DNA from: Pseudomonadota bacterium
GTDB lineage: Bacteria; Pseudomonadota; Gammaproteobacteria; Burkholderiales; Gallionellaceae
NCBI GenBank assembly: GCA_021787435.1
Contig: JAJYLY010000009.1
Span: 1 to 64,000, forward strand
DNA: 64,000 nucleotides
Direction of reading: 5' to 3'
In this document: in pieces, positions 37,097-46,068 of the stretch
How positions within the stretch are numbered: the stretch's first letter is position 1
Layout of the letters: each line of letters begins with the position of its first letter
The notes under the pieces: generated by a model
Databases searched by the model: none
What the model was told of the DNA's origin: nothing
The model's input: only the letters and a program-made list of their open reading frames with translations
Program-made: the position numbers and the translations under genes

Positions 37097-38092
37097 ATGA
37101 AGTTGTTAGATTCTAAGGTCAATGGGCTGCGTGCAGCGCTGGCCAGTACTGTCATCGCGCTTGCTTGCGCTGTACCTGCATATGCCGCTGATCAGGATCT
37201 CGGGGTTTATCCTCCCTGGAGTCATGGAGCAAACAATCCGGTGGTAAACAAGGGCATGGATTTCACTGTGCCCGAGGTTGATAATCTGCCTGATTTTCAC
37301 GGAAATCCGATCAATCCAAAATTGGCGATTTTTGTCGGCGGCAATTATTTCTTTGCGATGGCACCGCTGGTTGCAGAGTTTGAGAAACAGAATCCCGAGT
37401 TCAAGGGCAAGATCTATTATGAGACGATTCCTCCCGGCCTCGTTGCCAAACAAATCCAGATGGGTGGCACAATCACGGTAGGCAATATGACATGGACTGT
37501 GCAGGCTGACGTCTATGCTGCGGGCATGAAGAAAGTCGAAAGCATGGTCAAGGATGGCTATGCGAAGCCGCCCGTCGTGACTTATGCGACCAATACGCTG
37601 ACCATCATGGTACCCAAGGGCAATCCTGCGAACATCAAGAGTTTGAACGATCTTGGAAAGCCTGGTGTGCGCCTTGTGATGCCCAACCCTGAATTCGAAG
37701 GGGTCGGTCGCCAGATCAAGGCCAGTTTGGACAAGGCGGGTGGTCCTGAACTCGTGAAGGCAGTGTACGAGACCAAGGTTAAGAATGGTGAGACGTTGCT
37801 CACGCATATACATCATCGTCAATCGCCCCTCTTCCTGATGCAGGGCAAGGCGGACGCAGGTGTGACATGGCAGTCCGAAGCGATCTTCGAGGAGAAGGTG
37901 GGCAATCCGTTGAGCCATGTCGTGATTCCTGATGAGCAGAATGCTACAGGCATTTATGCTGCAGCAGTGGTCAAAGGCGCGCATCATCCCAAAGCTGCAA
38001 AAAAATGGATAGACTTCCTGAATTCACCAGCAGGGCTGGCTATTTTCGAGCAGTACGGATTCAAGGCGTATAAGGACAAGGCAGAAGATTGA
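37097..38092 (+). CDS. Periplasmic solute-binding protein (ModA/SBP_bac_11-like), orphan
   Basis: The 331-residue precursor has a signal peptide (cleavage after VPAYA, about residue 30) and the two-lobed solute-binding fold suggested by LAIFVGGNYFFAMAPLVAEF, GTITVGNMTWTVQADVY, TLTIMVPKGNPANIKSLNDL and AAKKWIDFLNSPAGL, as in molybdate-type binding proteins. No permease or ATPase gene is nearby, so it may serve the neighbouring cytochrome or DsrE proteins rather than import. The motif THIHHRQ is unusual and could bind a metal. GGAG lies 6 bp before ATG 37097, which is preferred over ATG 37091. The ligand is unknown. Confidence 0.8.
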   Translation: MKLLDSKVNGLRAALASTVIALACAVPAYAADQDLGVYPPWSHGANNPVVNKGMDFTVPEVDNLPDFHGNPINPKLAIFVGGNYFFAMAPLVAEFEKQNPEFKGKIYYETIPPGLVAKQIQMGGTITVGNMTWTVQADVYAAGMKKVESMVKDGYAKPPVVTYATNTLTIMVPKGNPANIKSLNDLGKPGVRLVMPNPEFEGVGRQIKASLDKAGGPELVKAVYETKVKNGETLLTHIHHRQSPLFLMQGKADAGVTWQSEAIFEEKVGNPLSHVVIPDEQNATGIYAAAVVKGAHHPKAAKKWIDFLNSPAGLAIFEQYGFKAYKDKAED

Positions 38093-38157
38093 GAATCTGC
38101 TTAATTTGACAAGCGTTTTTGCATCGTTACACATCACTTTACAACCAGGAGATCACC

Positions 38158-38673
38158 ATGCAACTGTATAAAAAAATCGCACTGACCGTTCTTGCTTCTT
38201 CATTGGGTTTTGCCGCACTTCCATCCTTTGCTGAAGACGCAGCTCCGGCTGCTGCTGCTGAAGTCAAAAGCAATTATGTAAAGCCTGATATCAAGCATGA
38301 ATCTTACGGCGTTCTGAAAGTTGTCGTGCCTATCACGACCGATGACAAGGGTGTGCAGGGCATGAAGCTGCGCAACATTGCCAACGGCCTGAAGGCTGTT
38401 GATGAGTGGAAGGGCAAGTTCGAAGTGACGGTCGTGCTGTATGCCAAGGGCCTGACGCTGCTGAAGAATCCAGACGAGAAGGTTCAGAAGCAGATCGACA
38501 TGCTGACGAGCAAAGGCGTACATTTTGAAGTATGCAATAACTCACTGGCTGAGCAGGGCATTGATTTTCATACGCTCTACCATGTGACCGATGCCGACAT
38601 CGTGCCTTCCGGGTTTGCTGAAGTGGCCTATCTGCAGGCCAAGAAGCATTTCGTTGTTGATCCGATGAACTGA
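38158..38673 (+). CDS. Exported DsrE-family protein (first copy)
   Basis: From ATG 38158 (AGGAG upstream) the precursor has 171 residues with a clear signal peptide (cleavage near PSFAE). The mature part has the DsrE/DsrF-like fold pattern (LKVVVPITTDDKGVQGMKLR; FEVTVVLYAKGLTLL) and a single conserved cysteine in GVHFEVCNNSLAEQG, the place where sulfur-trafficking DsrE proteins carry their persulfide. The periplasmic location differs from cytoplasmic DsrEFH/TusBCD. It follows the SBP gene by 65 bp and ends at a 36-bp palindromic terminator shared with a convergent DsrE-like gene. Confidence 0.82.
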   Translation: MQLYKKIALTVLASSLGFAALPSFAEDAAPAAAAEVKSNYVKPDIKHESYGVLKVVVPITTDDKGVQGMKLRNIANGLKAVDEWKGKFEVTVVLYAKGLTLLKNPDEKVQKQIDMLTSKGVHFEVCNNSLAEQGIDFHTLYHVTDADIVPSGFAEVAYLQAKKHFVVDPMN

Positions 38674-38684
38674 GTTCAATGGCC

Positions 38685-38720
38685 AAAACAAAAAGGGCGC
38701 ATATGCGCCCTTTTTGTTTT
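38685..38720. terminator. Bidirectional terminator, 36-bp perfect palindrome
   Basis: The segment reads identically on both strands: AAAACAAAAA, then a GGGCGCAT/ATGCGCCC stem, then TTTTTGTTTT. It therefore gives a GC-rich hairpin followed by a T-run in both directions. It lies between the two convergent DsrE-like genes. Confidence 0.95.
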
Positions 38721-38733
38721 CTACAAATCGAAA

Positions 38734-39258
38734 TTATGGCGTGATTTCCGAGTAGCCTGACTGTTCAAAATCCACGATCGCGCCTATACCCGATGCAACC
38801 ACGCGCGCAAAAGGCATAATATCGCCGGGCTGGTAGCCCATCAGCTTCATCGCTACGCCGCATTCGTACATTTTTACGCCGTCCTTCTGGAGCGCTTCTA
38901 TGATTGCGCGGTTGGGGTTGCCTTTCTCGTGTGGAATCTTAGCTTTCGCGTCATATGCATCATCGGTGAGCAGGAACTGCGAACCCGCAGCTCTGAAGAC
39001 CATGACGATCTCATAATCCTGGACTGGCTTCATGCCGAGTGCCGCATACTGGTCGTGCAGGTTCTTGGCGGCCATCACCTGTTTGCTTATGCCATTCATC
39101 GGCATCACACCGGCATCATTAACCTGGATCACCACCTTGATTCCCGTCCTATGGGTGATCTGCAAAGGCGGCTGAGTGTTTTCGGTATCAGCCTGTGATG
39201 CCGAACCTTGCAGCAAGGTGAATATCGCAAAAGCGGCCAGTCCAAATTTTCTTTTCAT
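38734..39258 (-). CDS. Exported DsrE-like protein (second copy)
   Basis: The 174-residue precursor has a signal peptide (MKRKFGLAAFAIFTLLQGSASQA). The mature part has the DsrE-like pattern (IKVVIQVNDAGVMPMNGISK; YEIVMVFRAAGSQFLL) and one conserved cysteine in GVKMYECGVAMKLMGYQ, matching the DsrE position. It is clearly related in fold to the first copy but quite diverged. It lies downstream of the porin gene on the same strand, with a terminator between them, so it probably has its own promoter. Periplasmic sulfur or redox handling is an inference. Confidence 0.78.
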   Translation of the reverse strand: MKRKFGLAAFAIFTLLQGSASQADTENTQPPLQITHRTGIKVVIQVNDAGVMPMNGISKQVMAAKNLHDQYAALGMKPVQDYEIVMVFRAAGSQFLLTDDAYDAKAKIPHEKGNPNRAIIEALQKDGVKMYECGVAMKLMGYQPGDIMPFARVVASGIGAIVDFEQSGYSEITP

Positions 39259-39345
39259 GATCAGGTTTCCGTTGGTTAAAGTTTAAATATGAGATTCTAT
39301 AGCTAGCGAATCGCAAGCTTCATTAAATCTCAAGGAAACGGGCAA

Positions 39346-39380
39346 GAAAAAGGCCTCGTCTGTTTTCCGAAGAGGCCTTT
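39346..39380 (-). terminator. Intrinsic terminator of the porin gene
   Basis: On the minus strand AGGCCTC (39378-39372) pairs with GAGGCCT (39357-39351) across a 14-base loop and is followed by TTTTTCTTG. It sits just after the porin stop codon at 39393. Confidence 0.9.
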
Positions 39381-39392
39381 GTTCTACAGGTT

Positions 39393-40784
39393 TTAGAACG
39401 CAAACACCGCCCAGATGTCGAACTGGTTTCCGATTGAACCGGCAATCGATTCGGCCAAGGCGCGCTGAGGGCCTGCAGGGATCGCGCCTGGATTGGGTAT
39501 GCCGAGTGATCGGTCGATGTAATCAACGACGATCTTGTTCATCGGTGTCATGTGGTATACGGCCATCACGGCCTTGTCTTTGAATATTCTTTCCTGGTCG
39601 GCAAGGTTAGGCAGGCGGTCGTAGTAATCGTAGCGCGCGACCAGTTCCCAGTTCTTGTCGAGGAAATAGCCCGCTGACGCGGAATAGCCGCTTGCCTTGT
39701 TCTGGCTGCCTATATAAACAAGCTCGTTGGTTAGCTGTGTCTGCGCGCCAGGGAAGGTGTTGAATACTGCCGGTGCGACGATGTTGCCGCTGCCTTCAAA
39801 GTATTCAGCTTTGATGTTTAGACCGCCGCGCTGCATGTACCCGTCCCTGAAGGTCATGCCGAAGCCGTCGCGCTTCATCGTGCTTTCCACGCCCATGATG
39901 GAAGGGTGGGCCTGCTGTGCCCAGACGAAGCCGGTTAGATCGTTTCTGAAGAACCGTTTGCAATAATCACACGACTTGATCGTTTCAGGATCATCTAGGA
40001 GGTAGGATGCTTGCAGCCTTCCTGCAATGATGGGACCGTTTGAAGTTCCCTGGTCGAAAAGGCGACCGTAATCAGCAAGCATCAGGCCGTATGCGACTTC
40101 CGTCTGGGGAGCGACCATGAACCAGTCTTCAGCCTGTACGCCAGGGTAACGGAAACCGTTGTTGCCGGAAACGTTTGCTGCCGGCACGGCATATGGCTGT
40201 CCTGTGTTGATGGGGTGAGTTATTTGAGCGTAGGCGACAGAAGGGTTGTAGAAGGTGGGCTGCATCAGCTGGGTGATGCCTGTTGGGAACATGTCCAGCA
40301 GGTTGAAGTCCATGAAGCCTTCCATCGCGCCTTCTGGTCCTGGTGCACGGATATTGCCCACTTCGAGACGTATGCCGGGAATATAGTTGCTGAACACCAC
40401 GTTCGCATCGATTAGCCTTGGAGAATAGCTGCCGAACGAATAGTCGTAACCGTTTTGTCCCATTTCCGTGCCGACATAGTAGGAAATATCCGGATTGATG
40501 CTGCCTCGCACAAACAACCTGGCGCGCTGCACGTAAAAATCCGAAGTCTGATTGGATGTGGGCTGAACCAGATTGAATTTGGCTGTTTGGTCATGGACCG
40601 GCCCAGATGTCACACTGTTGGCAGAATAATCGGTAAAGAGCGGCTGAACAAATCCGATCAGTTTTCCGCTGCCCCATTCGGGCAAGGAGATTGTTTGAAT
40701 GTCAAACCAGTTTGCGGCATTGGCTACGGGCACCGTGCACAGTCCTATGGACGCACACAGTGCGAGTTTTGCTAATTTCTTCAT
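39393..40784 (-). CDS. Outer-membrane porin (phosphate-selective OprO/OprP-like)
   Basis: The 463-residue precursor has a signal peptide (cleavage after VANA, about residue 23) and a beta-barrel pattern ending in Phe (IWAVFAF), typical of outer-membrane proteins. Sequences such as DFYVQRARLFVRGSINPDISYYV, GYSASAGYFLDKNWELVARYDYYD and NKIVVDYI match the OprO/OprP-like porin family. A CxxC pair (SCDYCKRF) in a loop is unusual; it is not a haem site because His is missing. A TATAAT -10-like word is at 40820-40825 on the minus strand. The substrate is unknown. Confidence 0.83.
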   Translation of the reverse strand: MKKLAKLALCASIGLCTVPVANAANWFDIQTISLPEWGSGKLIGFVQPLFTDYSANSVTSGPVHDQTAKFNLVQPTSNQTSDFYVQRARLFVRGSINPDISYYVGTEMGQNGYDYSFGSYSPRLIDANVVFSNYIPGIRLEVGNIRAPGPEGAMEGFMDFNLLDMFPTGITQLMQPTFYNPSVAYAQITHPINTGQPYAVPAANVSGNNGFRYPGVQAEDWFMVAPQTEVAYGLMLADYGRLFDQGTSNGPIIAGRLQASYLLDDPETIKSCDYCKRFFRNDLTGFVWAQQAHPSIMGVESTMKRDGFGMTFRDGYMQRGGLNIKAEYFEGSGNIVAPAVFNTFPGAQTQLTNELVYIGSQNKASGYSASAGYFLDKNWELVARYDYYDRLPNLADQERIFKDKAVMAVYHMTPMNKIVVDYIDRSLGIPNPGAIPAGPQRALAESIAGSIGNQFDIWAVFAF

Positions 40785-41114
40785 ACGCTTCCCCCTGAAT
40801 TGATTAATTTTTTATTTTTATTATAGAATTTACTCTTGTATCAAGAATCTTTTAAGCGCGTTAGTTCTAAATATGATCGATTTGCGGCCCTCCTGGTGAA
40901 CGATGCTGTTGATTCGATTGACTGTTTCTAAGAAAATGAGCAGTCAGTCAAACTGACGGTTGCCCAAGCTCTGTTGCTAAGACGCGCCAAATATGAACAT
41001 TATTCCATCTGGCGGAAGATTTTGCCAGAGATAAAGGGGATGTTAGAATATTAATTATTACTTATATACAATGACTTGCGCGCATGATGCAGGGTTTGCA
41101 CGCTGTTTTGGGGG
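40785..41114. other. 330-bp gap without a gene between porin and dsbC-like gene
   Basis: The porin-proximal 80 bp are very AT-rich and likely hold its promoter (TATAAT on the minus strand at 40825-40820). A small GTCAGT-CAA-ACTGAC hairpin lies near 40945. The remainder shows no ORF with coding character and no clear terminator for the DsbC-like gene that points into it from the right. Confidence 0.5.
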
Positions 41115-41825
41115 TCATTTAGCGGCAGCGGAAGCGGTGAGTTGGTTTTCGAGCTGATCCAGCGGCAATGTGCCGGCATGTAGCGTGCCATCCTCGAAAA
41201 GAATCGTGGGCGTTGCGCTGACGTGCAATTGGCTGGCAAGCTTTGCAACCTTGGCAAAGGCACTGGTATCGCATGTTTCGCCTGACGTGGGATCTATGCC
41301 ATTGAGCATGTGGTTTTCCCATGTTTTCAGCCTGTCCTTGGTGCACCAGAGGGTCTTGGCCAGCGCTTCTGATCCTGGCAGGATTGGATAGATAAAGAAA
41401 TAAACGGTCGCATCCTTGAGACCGATCATTTCCTTTTCCAGTTTCTTGCAGTAGCTGCAGTTGGGATCGGTGAAAACAGCCAGCTTTCTGCTGCCATCAC
41501 CTTTGACCATTTTAAGGGCAAGATCAAGCGGTAGTTTAGCAAAAACAGAAGGGTAGAGTTGCTTCTCCCTGGCTTTGGTCAGGTTTTTCATGGTATGCAT
41601 GTCGATGATGTTGCCCGAAAACAGATAGGTCATTTTTTCATCGGTATAGACCAGCTGGTTGTCAAAAACCACTTCATACAGACCTAAATAAGGCGTTTTG
41701 TTGACACTGATGAGTTTTGCATAGGGAAATTTCTTCTTCATCGCAACGCTGATGTCGGCTTCTCCTGCATATGCCGCATGGGTAAAAAAAAGGAGTGACA
41801 GCAAAGCGTAAACAAATCGATTCAT
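41115..41825 (-). CDS. dsbC: Thiol:disulfide interchange protein DsbC
   Basis: DsbC isomerises wrong disulfides in the periplasm and is kept reduced by DsbD. The 236-residue precursor has a signal peptide (MNRFVYALLSLLFFTHAAYA), the N-terminal dimerisation domain (about 21-85) and a thioredoxin domain with Cys123-Ser-Tyr-Cys126 (FTDPNCSYCKKLEKEM). The cis-Pro loop VSATPTILFEDG is present. It follows the DUF3426 gene by 40 bp and may be read with the acc operon. Confidence 0.94.
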   Translation of the reverse strand: MNRFVYALLSLLFFTHAAYAGEADISVAMKKKFPYAKLISVNKTPYLGLYEVVFDNQLVYTDEKMTYLFSGNIIDMHTMKNLTKAREKQLYPSVFAKLPLDLALKMVKGDGSRKLAVFTDPNCSYCKKLEKEMIGLKDATVYFFIYPILPGSEALAKTLWCTKDRLKTWENHMLNGIDPTSGETCDTSAFAKVAKLASQLHVSATPTILFEDGTLHAGTLPLDQLENQLTASAAAK

Positions 41826-41865
41826 TTATTTCCCTCCAGGGCGCCTGACATCGGCTATTTTGTGA

Positions 41866-42825
41866 TCATGTATGGGTTTTGGCAGGCGGAACCGCCTTGA
41901 GGCCGTAAAAAAACTCCAGTTGATAACCTACGGGCCTAAGCGTTCCCGTATAAAGTGGAAGTTTGATGTTGATTTCATGGTTGCCGCGGAAGCCGGTTTT
42001 TTCACTCTCTTCAGCAGGCAGATATTCGGCAGGCGTAAATAAGCGGCGAGCAAGCGGCTTGTCCTGGTTATCGTTGAGTGTAAGCGACAGGCTGGGAAAG
42101 GCTTGATTGAAGCCTGCGTGATTGCGCAGCAAAGCATTAAGGGTGATTTGATTTTCATGGGTCGGGTCAGCGTCAAGGCTGGAAGACTCTATGCTGATCA
42201 GCGCTGATTTCTCGGGATATGGCACGCTGCAGCCTAACAATTTGCAGTAAGTTAGCAGCGCGGGTTTTACCGCAGGGATGCGAGCGGCAAGATCGACGCG
42301 TAAAAAGTAGGCCGATTGCGCAATCAGTAGCAGGACTGCAATGATAGCGCCTACGGCCCATGGCCAAGTGCGCGGTTTGACGAATGGCTCGGCTAGATCT
42401 TCTTCTACACTTATCTGTTCGGCCTGTGTCAGCTGCTCGATATAATGCGCATCATCATGCAGGTCCGGTTCGGCGGGTTGCATTAAGGGGGCGCCTTGAA
42501 CGTTGAAATCGAGCTTATCTTCTGCTTCAACAGCGGGAGCGGGTTGCAGGGCTGCAGGTAGGCTGATGGATTCGACGGTGTCGATTATGGTTTGGTGTTC
42601 GACTGCTTGGCCGGATTCAGAGGAGGGAGGGCTATCGGTCTTCTCAGGCGGCTCATCAATAGGCAAAGCGAGCTGGGGGCTAGGCAAATCAGAAATGAAA
42701 CTAGGGCGTGCGTCAAAAGCCTGCATGCAATGACCGCAACGCACCATGCCGTGATGCGCGGTGAGCTGAGCTTCAGAAATGTTGAAGCGGGTGCTGCAAT
42801 GTGGGCATAATGTTGTGCCGTTCAT
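41866..42825 (-). CDS. Zinc-ribbon and DUF3426 domain membrane protein
   Basis: From ATG 42825 the protein has 319 residues. An N-terminal zinc ribbon has two CxxC pairs (Cys7/10 and Cys30/33: CPHC; CGHC), followed by an acidic disordered region, one membrane helix (about 155-172, AVGAIIAVLLLIAQSAYFL) and a C-terminal DUF3426 domain. Such proteins commonly follow prmA in betaproteobacteria; no function is known. A much longer upstream reading overlaps prmA and is unlikely. It lies 7 bp after the prmA stop. Confidence 0.88.
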   Translation of the reverse strand: MNGTTLCPHCSTRFNISEAQLTAHHGMVRCGHCMQAFDARPSFISDLPSPQLALPIDEPPEKTDSPPSSESGQAVEHQTIIDTVESISLPAALQPAPAVEAEDKLDFNVQGAPLMQPAEPDLHDDAHYIEQLTQAEQISVEEDLAEPFVKPRTWPWAVGAIIAVLLLIAQSAYFLRVDLAARIPAVKPALLTYCKLLGCSVPYPEKSALISIESSSLDADPTHENQITLNALLRNHAGFNQAFPSLSLTLNDNQDKPLARRLFTPAEYLPAEESEKTGFRGNHEINIKLPLYTGTLRPVGYQLEFFYGLKAVPPAKTHT

Positions 42826-42832
42826 CGAAACT

Positions 42833-43753
42833 TTAGCGTTTGCGCCCGCAAAGGCATGACCAGCCGTCTTCAAAAACGGGCGTATCAAAGTCAAACCACT
42901 GTTGATAGATGCTGATGATATCTTGTGCTTGCGCTTCGAGTATGCCGGATAGCACGATTTGTCCGCCTGGCTTTGCGGCATCTGCCAGCAAAGGTGCCAG
43001 TAGACGCAGGGGATTAGTCAGAATGTTGGCGATGACCAGATCGTACAGGTGCTCTGTCAAATATTCTCCGGCGCTTGCTTTAGGAGCTGCGTCAGGTAGA
43101 TGAAAGGACGCGTTTTCAACGTGATTGGCAATCGCATTGGCAAAACTTGCGGCAACAGCTTGAGCATCCACATCCACGCCGACCGCTTGTGCTGCGCCCA
43201 GCTTCAACGCTGCGATCGCAAGGATACCGGAGCCGCAACCATAATCGAGCACCGATGCGCCTTTTTGCAGGTGATTATCCAGCCAGCGCAGGCACAGGCG
43301 CGTTGTGGGATGGCTGCCGGTTCCGAAGGCAAGTCCCGGATCGAGAATGATGTTGATTGCCTGAGGAGATGAGGGCGTATGCCATGTTGGCACAATCCAT
43401 AATCTGTCGGATATCCGGATCGGTTCGAATTGCGATTGTGTCAGGCGCACCCAGTCGTTGTCATCCAGCGTTTCGATCCGGTGCAAAGGTACGGGAGCAA
43501 GTCCGATATCGCTGGCAGCACCCATCAAAATGCGCGTTACATCTGCATTGGCATCAAACAGCGCGCTGACGCGATTGTGTTGCCAGACACCGGGTGGGGG
43601 TTCTCCCGGTTCGCCGAAAATTGCTTGTTCATCGGGTGTGTCTGCATCGGCGTCGAGCAAATCAACGGACAGCGCGCCCCGCTCCAGCAGTGCATCGCTC
43701 AGGGCTTCAGCATGTTGAGCATCTGTATCAACAATAAGCGTCAGCCATGTCAT
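42833..43753 (-). CDS. prmA: Ribosomal protein L11 methyltransferase
   Basis: PrmA trimethylates ribosomal protein L11 with SAM. The 306-residue product has the catalytic and SAM motifs of the family (LAFGTGSHPTTRLCLRWL; SVLDYGCGSGILAIAALKLG; DLVIANILTNPL). Its ATG overlaps the accC stop by one base, and the usual order accB-accC-prmA is kept. Confidence 0.96.
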   Translation of the reverse strand: MTWLTLIVDTDAQHAEALSDALLERGALSVDLLDADADTPDEQAIFGEPGEPPPGVWQHNRVSALFDANADVTRILMGAASDIGLAPVPLHRIETLDDNDWVRLTQSQFEPIRISDRLWIVPTWHTPSSPQAINIILDPGLAFGTGSHPTTRLCLRWLDNHLQKGASVLDYGCGSGILAIAALKLGAAQAVGVDVDAQAVAASFANAIANHVENASFHLPDAAPKASAGEYLTEHLYDLVIANILTNPLRLLAPLLADAAKPGGQIVLSGILEAQAQDIISIYQQWFDFDTPVFEDGWSCLCGRKR

Positions 43754-45108
43754 TACTTATCCTTGTTGCGTTTGGCTAGGCGTTCTTCGAGATAATGTAT
43801 GCTCGTGCCGCCTCCCATGAAAGCTGCATCGAGCAAAAGCTCGCGATGCAAGGCGATGTTGGTTTCTATGCCTTCTACGGCCATTTCTGACAGCGCGGTG
43901 CGCATTCTGGCCATTGCCTGTTCGCGGTTGTCGCCGTAGGCAATGACTTTACCTACCATCGAGTCGTAATGCTGGGGGACGTAATAATTGTTGTAGGCAT
44001 GGGAATCGACCCGGATGCCAGGGCCGCCTGGTGCGTGCCACGATGTGATGCGCCCTGGGGAGGGCGTGAATTTGTAGGGGTGCTCGGCATTGATACGGCA
44101 TTCGATGGCATGCCCCCGCATTTGAATGTCGCGCTGGCGGAACGTGAGTTTTTCGCCTGCCGCGATGAGGATTTGCTGGCGGACGATGTCAATTCCAGTG
44201 ATCATTTCCGTCACGGGATGTTCAACCTGAACACGGGTATTCATTTCGATGAAGAAAAATTCGCCATTTTCATAGAGAAACTCAAAGGTGCCGGCGCCGC
44301 GATAGCCAATCTTGCGGCATGCTTCCGCGCAGCGTTCGCCTATCTTGTTGCGCAGGCGCGTGTTGAGCAGCGGGGCCGGCGCTTCTTCGATGATCTTCTG
44401 ATTGCGGCGTTGCATAGAGCAATCGCGCTCACCCAGATAAACGGCGTTGCCATGCTGGTCAGCCAATATCTGAAACTCGATGTGCCTCGGGTTTTCCAGA
44501 TATTTTTCCATATATACCATGGGGTTGTTGAAGGCGGCCTGCGCTTCGGACTTGGTCATGGTGACTGCGCCCAGCAGAGCTGCCTCTGTATGTACTACGC
44601 GCATACCGCGACCGCCTCCGCCTCCGGACGCCTTGATGATGACCGGATAGCCTATGCTACGCGCAATCTTGATGATTTCGGCAGGATTGTCGGGCAATGC
44701 GCCTTCCACGCCGGGAACACAGGGCACACCCGCCTTCCTCATCGCAATTTTGGCGCTCACCTTGTCGCCCATTAGTCGTATCGTTTCGGCGCGTGGGCCG
44801 ATGAACACGAAACCGCATTTTTCCACGCGTTCGGAAAAATCGGCGTTCTCGGAGAGAAATCCATAACCAGGATGAATAGCCTGGGCATCGGTGACTTCCG
44901 CTGCGCTGATGATGGCTGGTATGTTCAGATAGCTTAAGCTAGAAGGTGCAGGGCCGATGCAAACCGACTCGTCAGCCAGCTTTACATATTTGGCATCAGC
45001 ATCAGCTTCCGAGTGTACGACGACGGTCTTAATGCCCATCTCTCGACAGGCACGCTGGATGCGCAAGGCAATTTCTCCGCGGTTGGCGATCAGTATCTTC
45101 TCGAACAT
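43753..45108 (-). CDS. accC: Acetyl-CoA carboxylase, biotin carboxylase subunit
   Basis: AccC carboxylates biotin on AccB with ATP and bicarbonate, the first step of fatty acid synthesis. The 451-residue product has the family N-terminus ([20 protein letters not shown]), the ATP-grasp glycine loop [14 protein letters not shown] and the catalytic [14 protein letters not shown] segment. It lies 4 bp after accB. Confidence 0.98.
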   Translation of the reverse strand: MFEKILIANRGEIALRIQRACREMGIKTVVVHSEADADAKYVKLADESVCIGPAPSSLSYLNIPAIISAAEVTDAQAIHPGYGFLSENADFSERVEKCGFVFIGPRAETIRLMGDKVSAKIAMRKAGVPCVPGVEGALPDNPAEIIKIARSIGYPVIIKASGGGGGRGMRVVHTEAALLGAVTMTKSEAQAAFNNPMVYMEKYLENPRHIEFQILADQHGNAVYLGERDCSMQRRNQKIIEEAPAPLLNTRLRNKIGERCAEACRKIGYRGAGTFEFLYENGEFFFIEMNTRVQVEHPVTEMITGIDIVRQQILIAAGEKLTFRQRDIQMRGHAIECRINAEHPYKFTPSPGRITSWHAPGGPGIRVDSHAYNNYYVPQHYDSMVGKVIAYGDNREQAMARMRTALSEMAVEGIETNIALHRELLLDAAFMGGGTSIHYLEERLAKRNKDK

Positions 45109-45112
45109 CGCT

Positions 45113-45568
45113 TTATCCTATGACGAACAGCGGTTGGCCAAATTCAACAGGCTGACCGTTTTCAACGAGTATGGCCTTGATGACGCCGCTGTGATCCGCG
45201 TCTATTTCATTGAGCAGTTTCATGGCTTCTATAATGCACAAGGTGTCGCCTGCATTCACGTTTTGGCCGATGTCCACAAATTGTCTTGCGCCGGGAGAAG
45301 GGGATCGGTAAAAAGTGCCGACCATTGGTGATTTTACGATATGCCCTTCCTGTACGGCAGGTGCTGCAGGCGCGGCCACCGGAACAGGCTCGCTGGCTGC
45401 AACCGTTGTTACGGCGGCCGGAACAGGTGGCAAGGACTGCTGGGCGTGTTGGACTGAAGCGGCGGTGCGAGTAATGCGCACACGCTCTTCGCCTTCGCTG
45501 ATTTCAAGTTCGGCAATGCCGGAGGCTTCGACCAGTTCGATCAGTGTCTTAAGTTTGCGTAAATCCAT
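45113..45568 (-). CDS. accB: Acetyl-CoA carboxylase biotin carboxyl carrier protein
   Basis: AccB carries the biotin that moves carboxyl groups to acetyl-CoA. The 151-residue protein has a short N-terminal domain ([17 protein letters not shown]), a Pro/Ala-rich linker (about 42-75) and the biotinyl domain with Lys117 in [12 protein letters not shown]. It lies between aroQ (14 bp) and accC (4 bp). Confidence 0.97.
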   Translation of the reverse strand: MDLRKLKTLIELVEASGIAELEISEGEERVRITRTAASVQHAQQSLPPVPAAVTTVAASEPVPVAAPAAPAVQEGHIVKSPMVGTFYRSPSPGARQFVDIGQNVNAGDTLCIIEAMKLLNEIDADHSGVIKAILVENGQPVEFGQPLFVIG

Positions 45569-45582
45569 AATATTCTCCTGGC

Positions 45583-46014
45583 TTAATAGTTCAGTGCATA
45601 TTGCACTGCAAATTCATATCCTGAGGCACCCAGACCGCTGATCACGCCTGTTGCGAGATCGGAAAAGTACGATTCGCGGCGAAAGGGTTCGCGTGCATGC
45701 ACATTGGACAGGTGTACCTCGATAAATGGGATCGCAACCGCAGCCAGCGCATCGCGCAGCGCCACGCTAGTATGCGTATAAGCTGCGGGATTGATGACGA
45801 TGAACTGGGTGCCATCGGAACGAGCTTGATGTATGCGATCGATCAGGGCTGCTTCGGCATTGTTTTGGAAACATGACAGGGTTGCGCCATTTTTGCTGGC
45901 TAATGCGATTAAATTAGCGTTAATTACCTCTAACGTGATGCTTCCATAAAGTGCAGGCTCACGGCTGCCGAGCAGATTAAGGTTGGGGCCGTGTATTACA
46001 AGTATGGCTTTCAT
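45583..46014 (-). CDS. aroQ: 3-dehydroquinate dehydratase, type II
   Basis: AroQ removes water from 3-dehydroquinate in the shikimate pathway. The 143-residue product has the type II signatures [33 protein letters not shown] and [14 protein letters not shown], and ends normally. It heads the aroQ-accB-accC-prmA-DUF3426 operon, an order common in proteobacteria. Confidence 0.97.
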   Translation of the reverse strand: MKAILVIHGPNLNLLGSREPALYGSITLEVINANLIALASKNGATLSCFQNNAEAALIDRIHQARSDGTQFIVINPAAYTHTSVALRDALAAVAIPFIEVHLSNVHAREPFRRESYFSDLATGVISGLGASGYEFAVQYALNY

Positions 46015-46068
46015 GTGTGCAGTTTGCCGTAAATTAGGGGTAATTGTCTATATTTTTTGCAAAAATAA

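Noticed and set aside
37106..37987. A 293-codon open frame antisense to the binding-protein gene
   Set aside because: The plus-strand product has a signal peptide and family sequence. The antisense one has neither.
39960..39985. CDYC in the porin as a haem site
   Set aside because: The residue after the second Cys is Lys, not His, so it is not a CxxCH motif.
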